Source: Candidatus Stahliibacteriota bacterium (GTDB lineage: Bacteria; Hydrothermota; Tepidihabitantia; SM23-42). Taken from it: a DNA stretch of 8,206 nt. Below are positions 1 to 6,381 of the stretch, one piece after another (the first letter of the stretch is position 1; each line of letters starts with the position of its first letter). Position numbers and translations under genes: made by a program. The notes beneath the pieces were generated by a model that saw nothing but the letters and a program-made list of their open reading frames with translations, was not told the origin of the DNA and did no database searches. Location: positions 1 to 8,206 of the forward strand of contig SOIY01000250.1 of assembly GCA_004376785.1 (NCBI GenBank), given 5' to 3'.

Positions 1-94
1 CAATTAGTTCATGAGGTGATTTTTTCATGTCAATACGATACGAGAAATTAGCAATGAGGAGAAGGAGTAAAATGACAAATATAATCTTTTTCAT
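1..94 (-). CDS. Exported or membrane-anchored protein, N-terminal fragment (runs off window)
   Basis: On the minus strand an ATG at 94-92 opens a frame that stays open to the left edge and gives 31 residues beginning MKKIIFVILLLLLIANFSYR. Two lysines followed by about 15 hydrophobic residues form a signal peptide or N-terminal anchor, so the rest of the protein probably lies outside the cytoplasm. It starts 36 nt after the stop of the ABC permease and on the same strand, so it is likely the third gene of that exporter operon. No good Shine-Dalgarno sequence lies next to the ATG; a purine run (AGAAGGAAGA) lies about 25 nt upstream, just after the permease stop. The fragment is too short to name. 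From memory, secreted TPR-type proteins sometimes follow ABC-2 exporter pairs, but nothing in these 31 residues proves that. Confidence 0.6.
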   Translation of the reverse strand, partial: MKKIIFVILLLLLIANFSYRIDMKKSPHELI

Positions 95-130
95 AATACT
101 ATAGCAGGCACGAATACCAATCTTCCTTCT

Positions 131-898
131 TTATTTAAATTCCCTCTTTTCGAAAATTATGATAGACACATATAATAGAAATATAGTATAGATAAGCCCA
201 TAGCAGATAGAAAACAGAAGTTGATCCAGGTGTATTGGCAATTTATAGACCAGATCAATCCTCAAATTAAAATTCTCCAGATTTGGAAGTATATAATAAA
301 AACCATATGCAAGATATTTCAAGATAGCAACGTTTACCTGGTCAGCAAATAATTTCAGATCAGGGCTGGCATGACCTATGACAAAGAAGATAATCCCCAT
401 TATTGCGCTTATTGTAGGTGAGGAAAAAGAGGAAAACAGCAATAAAATGCCTAATAAAATCATGATTTCTAATAATGAAAACGGTATTGTTATAAAAAGA
501 GGCAAATCGAATGAACCCTCGTATATAAATATTACCAATTGATGAATCACAATCATAGCACATTGTAGAATTGCAATGAGTAATAACAAACCTAAAAACT
601 TGCCAATGATGATTTCACTTCTTTTAACAGGTTTTGTTATTACAGTATAAATCGTGCGTTTTTCAATATCTTTATGGATAAGTGTAGAACCGATTATTAT
701 AACAATCAAAACACCAAAGAGCGATGCAGCTGCGATGCCAAAATCCCTCAATATTTTCGGTGCCTCACCTAAGGCAAAGGGTTCAAGAAAAACAGAAACA
801 ACAATCACCAGAACACTAAAGATGATCAAAAGCATTAGTATCCGCTGTCTTAAACTTTCTTTAAAGGTGTTTTCAACGATCGCCCAGATTCTATGCAT
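131..898 (-). CDS. ABC-2 family transporter permease
   Basis: This 255-residue integral membrane protein is the membrane subunit of an ABC exporter, partner of the ATPase encoded just upstream. Hydrophobic segments lie at about residues 20-38, 54-73, 100-125, 136-157, 162-176 and 225-250, giving roughly six helices, which is usual for ABC-2 permeases. Between the second and third helices is a cytoplasmic stretch, residues 76-103, with the pattern KDIEKRTIYTVITKPVKR...GK. This matches the E-[KR]-x-T-[IL]-x-x-[IL]-x-x-K-P-[IV]-x-R-x-x-x-x-x-G-K motif of NosY-like and related ABC-2 permeases. A second family-like patch is YYILPNLENFNL at 201-212. The ATG at 898 lies inside the last codons of the ATPase gene (8-nt overlap), which indicates translational coupling. 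The substrate cannot be read from the sequence; such pairs export lipids, polysaccharides, drugs or metals. The family call is firm, the substrate unknown. Confidence 0.88.
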   Translation of the reverse strand: MHRIWAIVENTFKESLRQRILMLLIIFSVLVIVVSVFLEPFALGEAPKILRDFGIAAASLFGVLIVIIIGSTLIHKDIEKRTIYTVITKPVKRSEIIIGKFLGLLLLIAILQCAMIVIHQLVIFIYEGSFDLPLFITIPFSLLEIMILLGILLLFSSFSSPTISAIMGIIFFVIGHASPDLKLFADQVNVAILKYLAYGFYYILPNLENFNLRIDLVYKLPIHLDQLLFSICYGLIYTIFLLYVSIIIFEKREFK

Positions 899-1640
899 GA
901 TTCTTCTTTATTTTGCCGACAAACCAATCTTCGAGTGATATCTCATCGGTTTTAACCCCTCTTTTTAAAAGTTTGTCCAGTTCGCCAACCTCTACTATTT
1001 CACCATTGATTATTATACCTACACGGTCACATACTGCTTCGGCATCAGGTAGTATATGTGAGGAAAAGAAGATTGTCTTACCGCGAGTTTTCTGCTCAAT
1101 GAGTAAATCCTTTATTTCTTTTCTGCCGATTGGGTCAAGCCCACCAAGTGGTTCATCGAGGATGAATAAATCCGGATCAGTAATCATAGTTTGAGCAATT
1201 CCAATACGCTGGAGCATACCGCGGGAATATTTTCTAAGGGGCAATGCGTTTGCATCTTTGAGACCAACTATATCCAATAATTCATATACTCTTTTTTTAC
1301 AATTTGTATAATTACCAAGCAGGGCGTGTATTTTTAAAAATTCATATCCTGTTAAATGTTCATAAAAATATGGAGATTCAGGAAGGAATCCAATTCTTTT
1401 CTTGGCTTCCATAGAATCTACATTATGTCCGAATATCGTCACATTTCCTGAATCGGGTTTGAGCAATCCGGTGAGTATCTTTAATGTGGTTGTTTTGCCA
1501 GCACCATTTGGTCCAAGAAAGCCAAATATTTCTCCTTGATAGATCTCCAAAGAGATATTTTTTAAAACTTCCTTTTTCTTTTGCCAAAAATGGTTTTTAA
1601 ATGATCTATAAATGTTTTCGAATTTTAGAGCAGTTTTCAT
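891..1640 (-). CDS. ABC transporter ATP-binding protein (CcmA/NatA-like)
   Basis: This 249-residue cytoplasmic ATPase powers the exporter whose permease follows it. All nucleotide-binding motifs are visible: Walker A GPNGAGKT at residues 43-50, ABC signature in the divergent form YSRGMLQR at 138-145, Walker B FILDEP at 159-164 with catalytic E163, D-loop GGLD at 166-169, and switch histidine H195 in SSH. The usual Q-loop glutamine is replaced in IGFLPESPYFYE (83-94), where P87-E88 stands at that place. This is common in the CcmA/NatA-like branch that pairs with ABC-2 permeases. The length is normal for a single domain. A C-terminal tail (about 225-249) carries extra charged residues. The start at 1640 is the first ATG of the frame before the conserved ALKFENIYRSF strand; it has no clear Shine-Dalgarno sequence. 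The gene overlaps the permease by 8 nt. The substrate is unknown. Confidence 0.92.
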   Translation of the reverse strand: MKTALKFENIYRSFKNHFWQKKKEVLKNISLEIYQGEIFGFLGPNGAGKTTTLKILTGLLKPDSGNVTIFGHNVDSMEAKKRIGFLPESPYFYEHLTGYEFLKIHALLGNYTNCKKRVYELLDIVGLKDANALPLRKYSRGMLQRIGIAQTMITDPDLFILDEPLGGLDPIGRKEIKDLLIEQKTRGKTIFFSSHILPDAEAVCDRVGIIINGEIVEVGELDKLLKRGVKTDEISLEDWFVGKIKKNHA

Positions 1641-1654
1641 AATATATTACCATT

Positions 1655-1682
1655 ATTATACTTAAAAAAATGATTTTGTAAA
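1655..1682 (-). promoter_or_regulatory. Candidate sigma-70 promoter of the ABC exporter operon
   Basis: Read on the minus strand, TTTACA (1682-1677) is followed by a 16-nt spacer and a perfect TATAAT (1660-1655). A start about 7 nt downstream of the -10 box would fall near 1648, only about 8 nt before the ATPase ATG at 1640. The transcript would then be almost leaderless, which fits the absence of a Shine-Dalgarno sequence there. The same 16-nt spacing occurs in the two plus-strand promoters of this window. The call rests on consensus matching only. Confidence 0.55.
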
Positions 1683-1800
1683 TGAGTATTTTAGCCAATC
1701 CTATCAGAAACTTGACCACATCTATTTAGACGAAAAAAACCTAAAGTTCATTGCTTTTGTTAATTTTTTTCATACCTATCGTAAGATGGGATGGATGGAT

Positions 1801-1850
1801 TTGGTATTTGGATTTTATTTGTAATTTGGTGCTTGGAATTTGGAACTTAG
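1801..1850. repeat. Degenerate TTGGNNN heptamer array
   Basis: The stretch can be cut into successive heptamers: TTGGTAT, TTGGATT, a decayed unit TTATTTG, a 4-nt remnant TAAT, then TTGGTGC, TTGGAAT, TTGGAAC. TTGG recurs at 1801, 1808, 1826, 1833 and 1840. Just before it, ATGG words repeat (1786-1800). The array lies directly upstream of the foldase promoter. It may be a decayed intergenic minisatellite or a multi-site binding region; the sequence does not decide which. Confidence 0.55.
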
Positions 1851-1862
1851 TTCATCGAGGTC

Positions 1863-1890
1863 TTGACATCTCTAAGTTTTTATATAAAAT
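1863..1890 (+). promoter_or_regulatory. Sigma-70 promoter of the foldase-galT operon
   Basis: A perfect -35 box TTGACA (1863-1868) is separated by 16 nt from TAAAAT (1885-1890), one mismatch from the -10 consensus. The predicted start near 1897 gives a leader of about 19 nt holding the ribosome binding site of the gene at 1916. An identical TTGACA-N16-TAAAAT pair lies upstream of the rubredoxin gene, which supports both calls. Confidence 0.75.
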
Positions 1891-1903
1891 ACTAATCTAC
1901 CAA

Positions 1904-1909
1904 AGGAGG
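1904..1909 (+). promoter_or_regulatory. Strong Shine-Dalgarno for the foldase gene
   Basis: AGGAGG within AAAGGAGGT, 6 nt before the ATG at 1916, is close to a perfect anti-16S match at ideal spacing. It fixes the start at 1916 even though the signal peptide that results is unusually short. Confidence 0.85.
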
Positions 1910-1915
1910 TATTGA

Positions 1916-3883
1916 ATGAACTTGATTTTACTATTATTCATGGCTTTGCCACAAGATTATGTGAATCTTATTATGCAAGGCAAATATGTAGATGCTGTTA
2001 ATTATTGCGATGCAATGATAGACAAAGGAAAAGATGTCCTTAAATGGCAAATTGAAAAAGGTGATATATACCTGGACAAAATTGGAGATTTTGGGAAAGC
2101 AACCGAGATTTATAGTAATGTTATTGAGAAACATAAAAAGAAAGATGGCTGGTATCATTACCGCTTGGCACTGGCTTTGGAAATGAATGAAGACTATTTG
2201 AATGCTGCTAAGTCTTATGAGGTTGTTGCCACACAATTCCGTAAGTTTCCTCTGGATTCATTTGCTTTGAACGGAGTTGAACGTTGTTTTAAGAAAAACT
2301 ATCAAGATTTTGTTGCCACAATCGATGGTTATAATATCACAAGGCTTGAATTAGATGAACTGATCGCCAAAAGATCGACTTTTGCAAAAAGAGATGAAAA
2401 AGCTATCCTGGATCAGATGATTGTTATGAGACTGCTTTTTGCAAGTGCGATTAAAAATAATGTGAGAGAAACTGACTTTTTTAAAGACGCAATGGAGGAT
2501 AAGAAAAAATCTTTATTATTGGAAGAGATTAATGCTGTGGAAATTGCTGGGAAGGCACTCCCGACAGAAAAAAAGATGAAAAAGTATTATAGAAAAAATA
2601 AGAAGAATTTCGAATTGCGCGAAGAAATAAAAGGCAAGGAAATTATTGTTGAATCTGACAGCCTGGCTAAATTCCTGCTTGATTCACTGGAAAAAGATAT
2701 AGAAAGTTTTAACACGCTTGCAAAATTACACTCAACAGCTGCCACTAAAAGAAGTAGTGGTAACATGGGTGTAGTATATAGGGATAGTAAACCCAAATCA
2801 GTTGATAAGGCATTATTTAAAGCCAAGTTGAATGAATTAATCGGGGTTATTCAGTTTGATGATAAATTTGGAATTTATCTTGTGACCGAACATAAACCCA
2901 AACGCCATCGGAAATTTGATGAGGTGAGAAATCAGATTGAAGCGACGTTAAAGGCTGAGAATATCAAATCACTTGAAGAAAAGTTCATGAAAAACTTGAA
3001 GAAAAAGGCAAAATTTGAAATTTATGAAGATATAATGAGTGATTCGGTGCGTGTTACTGAAGACAAAGTGGTTGCAATTGTAAATGGACGAGAGATTCTT
3101 AGAAGCTTTGTGGAAAAAAGAAACGAATCACAACCGAATTTTGCTAGAGTGAATTTAAACGATTCTGAAGAGTTCGACAAATTACTTAATACGATAATTG
3201 AGGAAGAGTTAAAAATAGAATGGGCAGAAAGGAAAAAATATTTTTTGAACGATGGCTTCGTTGCTAAATGGAAGGTTGAAACCGAGGGCTTAATGGCAAA
3301 TGGATTATACAGGAAAATTGTTGTTGATGCTGTTAGTGTTGATTCTCAAGAGGTGAAGGATTATTATGAAGAACACAAGGAAGAATTTAAAATTCTAGAG
3401 ACAGTTAAATGTCAGGAAATTGTTGTTGATTCCTTGAATTTTGCTAAAGAAATTCGTAAGTTTCTACTTGAGAATCCAGAAAAGTTTGATTCACTTGCTA
3501 AGGAGCATTCAATAGCTCCCACAGGAAAACGGGGCGGTACAACGGGTTCGATCAGAAAAGGCACGAAACCCAAGAAGTTTGAAGATATTGCATTTAAATT
3601 ACCAGTTGGTTCAATAAGTAAGGTTTTTTCAGTAGATGATTCAACCTACACAGTTATTAAGCTAGTCGAACATAACCCAGTTACATACAGAACATTTAAC
3701 GAGGTTGGTAAAAATATTGAAACAGGACTACTGCGACAAAAGCAAAGAGAGGTAGCTGATGCATTCCTCGTCAAAGTTAGGGAAGAAGCAGAGATTGAAA
3801 TATTTTTAAGTGAACCCGAGAAAGAGGGTGAAACAAAGGAAGAAGAGATAAAAAAAGAAGACCTTAATGAGAAAAAAGAATAA
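1916..3883 (+). CDS. Secreted TPR and double SurA/parvulin-like foldase
   Basis: This 655-residue protein is probably an extracytoplasmic chaperone in outer-membrane or envelope protein folding. A short hydrophobic leader (residues 2-11) without a basic start is followed by TPR-like paired helices (about 15-125). Two copies of a SurA-type module follow, about 255 residues apart. Module 1 has a SurA_N-like part (131-222, with VATIDGYNITRLEL), a parvulin-like fold (236-328) and a trailing helix. Module 2 has VVAIVNGREI at 385-394, a parvulin-like fold (494-586) and a matching helix. Parallel landmarks are KEIIV/QEIVV, FNTLAKLHS/FDSLAKEHS, EHKP/EHNP and FDEV/FNEV. Compared with PrsA and SurA, the first catalytic-site histidine (as in SHIL) is E242 and E501, and the late YHII motif reads FGIYL and YTVIK, so isomerase activity is doubtful. 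A charged tail (633-655) ends the protein. galT follows after 3 nt. Confidence 0.8.
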   Translation: MNLILLLFMALPQDYVNLIMQGKYVDAVNYCDAMIDKGKDVLKWQIEKGDIYLDKIGDFGKATEIYSNVIEKHKKKDGWYHYRLALALEMNEDYLNAAKSYEVVATQFRKFPLDSFALNGVERCFKKNYQDFVATIDGYNITRLELDELIAKRSTFAKRDEKAILDQMIVMRLLFASAIKNNVRETDFFKDAMEDKKKSLLLEEINAVEIAGKALPTEKKMKKYYRKNKKNFELREEIKGKEIIVESDSLAKFLLDSLEKDIESFNTLAKLHSTAATKRSSGNMGVVYRDSKPKSVDKALFKAKLNELIGVIQFDDKFGIYLVTEHKPKRHRKFDEVRNQIEATLKAENIKSLEEKFMKNLKKKAKFEIYEDIMSDSVRVTEDKVVAIVNGREILRSFVEKRNESQPNFARVNLNDSEEFDKLLNTIIEEELKIEWAERKKYFLNDGFVAKWKVETEGLMANGLYRKIVVDAVSVDSQEVKDYYEEHKEEFKILETVKCQEIVVDSLNFAKEIRKFLLENPEKFDSLAKEHSIAPTGKRGGTTGSIRKGTKPKKFEDIAFKLPVGSISKVFSVDDSTYTVIKLVEHNPVTYRTFNEVGKNIETGLLRQKQREVADAFLVKVREEAEIEIFLSEPEKEGETKEEEIKKEDLNEKKE

Positions 3884-3886
3884 ATA

Positions 3887-4888
3887 ATGCCAGAACTAAG
3901 GAAAGATCCTGTTTTAGGTCGCTGGGTTATTATTTCTACTGAGAGGGCGAAAAGACCAAAGGATTTTAAATCAGCACCTGAGAAAAAGGTCATATCACCA
4001 GAAGCATGTCCCTTTTGTCCCGGGAATGAATCTGCAACACCACCAGAAATTCTTGCTTACCGGGAGAGTGGTTCAAAAGCAAATTCCGCTGGTTGGACCC
4101 TAAGAGTTATATCAAATAAGTTTCCTGCTTTACTTATTGAGGGAGATATTAATCGACGCGGTGAAGGAATTTATGACCGGATGAATGGTATTGGAGCACA
4201 TGAAGTAATCATTGAAACGTCAGATCATTCAATGGATCTTGCTGATTTGGAAATTGACCTATTCAAAAATGTAATTTATGCATATCAGGAAAGAATGTTG
4301 GATTTGGAAAAAGACCAGAGATTGCGTTATGTGATGATTTTTAAAAATTTTGGTGCTGCAGCAGGAGCATCACTCGAGCATAGTCATTCACAATTAATTG
4401 CTACACCCGTTATTCCAAAAAGGGTAATGGAGGAGATGAATGGCGCAAGACTCTATTTTGAATACCGTGAAAGGTGCATATTTTGCGACATCGTGGTGCA
4501 GGAAACAAAGAATCGAAAAAGATTGATAAGCGAAAACAATTCATTTATTTGTGTTTGTCCGTTTGCTCCGAGATTTCCTTTTGAAACATGGATATTACCA
4601 AGGAATCATGTTTCCAATTTTGAAGATGCAACAAAAGAAGAATTAAATGATCTTGCATCAATTCTAAAGGACTGTCTACTGAGATTAAAGAAAGCACTTA
4701 ACACACCACCGTATAATTATATAATTCATACAACTCCAATAACTCTCAAAGGTATTGAATTTTACCATTACCATTTGGAAATTATTCCAGTTCTTACTCA
4801 TATTGCAGGTTTTGAATGGGGGACAGGCTTTTATATTAATCCCACATGCCCTGAAGAATCTGCATCCTACCTTAGAAATATAATATAA
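3887..4888 (+). CDS. galT: GalT-family nucleotidyltransferase (galactose-1-P uridylyltransferase or ADP-glucose phosphorylase-like)
   Basis: This 333-residue cytoplasmic enzyme belongs to the HIT superfamily and transfers a nucleoside monophosphate between hexose-1-phosphates, or to phosphate, through a nucleotidyl-histidine. The catalytic motif is HSHSQ at 165-169, with H167 matching the nucleophile of E. coli GalT (H166 in HPHGQ). Probable zinc cysteines are C41/C44 in CPFC and C197/C200 in CIFC. The second half-domain shows PFAPRFPFETWILPR (225-239), FYHYHLEIIP (292-301) and GTGFYINP (312-319). As I remember it, Arabidopsis ADP-glucose phosphorylase also has HSHSQ and ends in a similar GTGCYINP motif, whereas classical GalT has HPHGQ, so the nucleotide may be ADP rather than UDP. 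The start at 3887 lies 3 nt after the foldase stop with only a weak purine run before it. glgA downstream points to glucose-1-phosphate and glycogen metabolism. Family sure, substrate open. Confidence 0.85.
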   Translation: MPELRKDPVLGRWVIISTERAKRPKDFKSAPEKKVISPEACPFCPGNESATPPEILAYRESGSKANSAGWTLRVISNKFPALLIEGDINRRGEGIYDRMNGIGAHEVIIETSDHSMDLADLEIDLFKNVIYAYQERMLDLEKDQRLRYVMIFKNFGAAAGASLEHSHSQLIATPVIPKRVMEEMNGARLYFEYRERCIFCDIVVQETKNRKRLISENNSFICVCPFAPRFPFETWILPRNHVSNFEDATKEELNDLASILKDCLLRLKKALNTPPYNYIIHTTPITLKGIEFYHYHLEIIPVLTHIAGFEWGTGFYINPTCPEESASYLRNII

Positions 4889-4904
4889 AGAAGTGTTAGA
4901 AGGC

Positions 4905-5001
4905 TTAAAAAGGCGAAAAATAAAGACGGGGAGACAAGGAGATGGGGAGACAAGGAGACAAGATGAGCGGGAGAGCTCTGAGCCTTGTACCAGCCTTTTA
5001 A
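4905..5001. repeat. Distant inverted repeat flanking the octamer array
   Basis: TTAAAAAGGC (4905-4914) and GCCTTTTAA (4993-5001) are complementary apart from one extra A, and they bracket the purine array between galT and glgA. The loop would be about 78 nt, too long for an intrinsic terminator, and no U-tract follows. It may mark the edges of a small intergenic element or be chance in AT-rich DNA. Confidence 0.3.
4928..4975. repeat. Octamer-periodic purine array (16-bp tandem duplication)
   Basis: Six consecutive octamers read GGGGAGAC, AAGGAGAT, GGGGAGAC, AAGGAGAC, AAGATGAG and CGGGAGAG. The first four make a 16-bp unit repeated twice with one final mismatch (4928-4943, 4944-4959). One strand is almost purely purine and far richer in G than its surroundings. 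It lies in the 122-nt gap between galT and glgA, followed by the palindrome AGAGCTCT (4972-4979). It does not encode a plausible peptide. It looks like a minisatellite; any effect on glgA expression is inference. Confidence 0.75.
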
Positions 5002-5008
5002 ATTTAAA
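4997..5008. promoter_or_regulatory. 12-bp AT palindrome just upstream of glgA
   Basis: TTTAAATTTAAA is a perfect palindrome ending 2 nt before the glgA ATG, where a Shine-Dalgarno sequence would be expected. It could be an operator half-site pair or a weak hairpin near the start, but an all-A/T palindrome is not rare in DNA of this composition. Confidence 0.25.
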
Positions 5009-5010
5009 CT

Positions 5011-6378
5011 ATGAAGGTTGCATTTGTAGCATCTGAGGCAATACCATATAAAAAGACCGGGGGACTTGCTGATGTCGTTGGCACTCTACCTGTTCACTTG
5101 AACAAACTTGGTATTAAAACATCACTTTTTTTACCAAGGTACAAAGGGATTAAAGGTTCTTTTGTTCAAGATGTTCAAATTGAGATGAAAGAGAAATATA
5201 TTGTCAAGGTATATGCCGAGGGAGATGTTTATTTTATTGATTATCCTGAATTTTTTAAACGCGATGGTCTCTATGGTACAGAAAAGGGCGATTATCCTGA
5301 TAATTGCGAAAGATTTACATTATTCTGCAAGGCAGTTACTCAACTAATAAAAAGAGATGGTTATGATATTGTACATTGTCATGACTGGCAAACTGGATTG
5401 ATTCCTCTGTATATGAAATTAAAGAATATGGATACAAAACGTGTTTTTACTATTCACAACTTAGGCTATCAAGGTCGATTCCCCAGTTCGAAATTCCCGA
5501 TTTTAGGATTGCCAAAAGAATATTTTAATCCTGAAGCAATAGAGTTTTATGGCGATATAAATTTTCTGAAGGCTGGTATTTTATATAGTAATATTGTGAC
5601 TACTGTGTCTGGGAATTACGCAAAAGAGATTCAAACGCCAGAGTTAGGCTTTGGACTCGATGGAGTCTTGAGAAAGAGAAGCAATAACTTAATTGGGATT
5701 ATTAATGGCATTGACTACAATCTATGGAATCCAAAAACCGATGATTTAATATATCACAAGTATAACGATTTCAATGGGAAACAGAAAAACAAGGCGTGTC
5801 TTACAGAAGAATGTAATATTGATGGTAGGAGACCACTGATTGGTATGGTATCTCGTATTGCTGACCAGAAGGGATTTGATATAATTATTAAGGCATTCGA
5901 CGACATTATTGATATGGGTTTCAGTTTTATCCTGTTGGGCTTTGGTGATGAGCATTATCATAATAAGTTAAAAACTTTTGAATCAATCTATCCGAATAAG
6001 ATGTCAATAAATATTAAATTCGATAACAAATTAGCGCATCGTATTTACGCTGGCAGTGATTTTTTCCTTATGCCCTCACAGTATGAACCATGTGGACTTG
6101 GACAGTTAATAAGTCTAAAATATGGAACTGTACCGATTGTTCGCAAAACCGGTGGTCTTGCTGATACCATTACGGATTTTGATCCGGATACATTATCAGG
6201 AAACGGTTTTGTGTTTAAACAACATTCAAGCACGGATTTACTCAAGGCTTTATCTAAAAGCTATGAAATTTATTGTAATGAAGATGCTTTCAAGATATTA
6301 TCAGAAAAATGTATGGATTGCAATTTCTCGTGGGAGGAATCAGCCAAAAAATATAAGCAGTTGTACGAATCATTATGA
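5011..6378 (+). CDS. glgA: Glycogen synthase (GT5)
   Basis: The enzyme transfers glucose from a nucleotide sugar, normally ADP-glucose in bacteria, to the non-reducing end of an alpha-1,4-glucan; it is cytoplasmic. At 455 residues it is slightly shorter than E. coli GlgA (477). The N-terminal Rossmann domain opens at residue 1 with MKVAFVASEA and the donor-site KTGGL motif (15-19). HCHDWQTGL (122-130), TIHNLGYQG (147-155) and NGIDYNLWNP (232-241) follow. The C-terminal Rossmann domain has SRIADQKGFD (281-290), PSQYEPCGLGQL (355-366) with the retaining-GT catalytic-site glutamate E359, and KTGGLAD (379-385). It ends with a typical FSWEESAKKYKQLY helix that crosses back to the N-domain. No motif is missing, so it should be active. 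The start is fixed by homology; no Shine-Dalgarno sequence precedes it. Read-through from galT, 122 nt upstream, is likely, since I see no strong promoter between them. Confidence 0.96.
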   Translation: MKVAFVASEAIPYKKTGGLADVVGTLPVHLNKLGIKTSLFLPRYKGIKGSFVQDVQIEMKEKYIVKVYAEGDVYFIDYPEFFKRDGLYGTEKGDYPDNCERFTLFCKAVTQLIKRDGYDIVHCHDWQTGLIPLYMKLKNMDTKRVFTIHNLGYQGRFPSSKFPILGLPKEYFNPEAIEFYGDINFLKAGILYSNIVTTVSGNYAKEIQTPELGFGLDGVLRKRSNNLIGIINGIDYNLWNPKTDDLIYHKYNDFNGKQKNKACLTEECNIDGRRPLIGMVSRIADQKGFDIIIKAFDDIIDMGFSFILLGFGDEHYHNKLKTFESIYPNKMSINIKFDNKLAHRIYAGSDFFLMPSQYEPCGLGQLISLKYGTVPIVRKTGGLADTITDFDPDTLSGNGFVFKQHSSTDLLKALSKSYEIYCNEDAFKILSEKCMDCNFSWEESAKKYKQLYESL

Positions 6379-6381
6379 GTC

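Larger units (their letters stand above)
1641..1915. other. Divergent intergenic region
   Basis: These 275 bases separate the leftward ABC operon from the rightward foldase operon. They contain a promoter-like element for each side, a T/G-rich heptamer array near 1801-1850, and an AT-rich stretch from about 1660 to 1770. I see no open frame with a ribosome binding site, no tRNA-like cloverleaf and no convincing stem-loop terminator. Confidence 0.7.

Noticed and set aside
83..88. Glutamate in the Q-loop of the ABC ATPase considered as a sign of inactivity (protein residues 83-88)
   Set aside because: This substitution is common in the CcmA/NatA-like branch, and all other catalytic motifs are intact.
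654..1194. Open frames on the plus strand across the ABC genes, and similar frames opposite or inside the foldase, glgA, sigma and anti-sigma genes
   Set aside because: They overlap genes with clear motifs, lack ribosome binding sites and have no recognisable features; they are shadows of the real frames.
1697..1707. The 11-mer CTGATAGGATT on the minus strand here recurs on the plus strand at 6615-6625, both upstream of genes
   Set aside because: Shared 11-mers are expected by chance in 8 kb, and the flanking sequence does not agree. It would matter only if found upstream of further genes.
4928..4975. Octamer array considered as a CRISPR array
   Set aside because: The units are contiguous, only 8-16 bp, and lack unique spacers.
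4972..4979. AGAGCTCT palindrome as an intrinsic terminator after galT
   Set aside because: The stem is only 4 bp and no run of T follows.
4985..5010. TTGTAC followed by TAAACT as a promoter for glgA
   Set aside because: The -35 match is poor and the spacer is only 14 nt, so the support is too weak to list.
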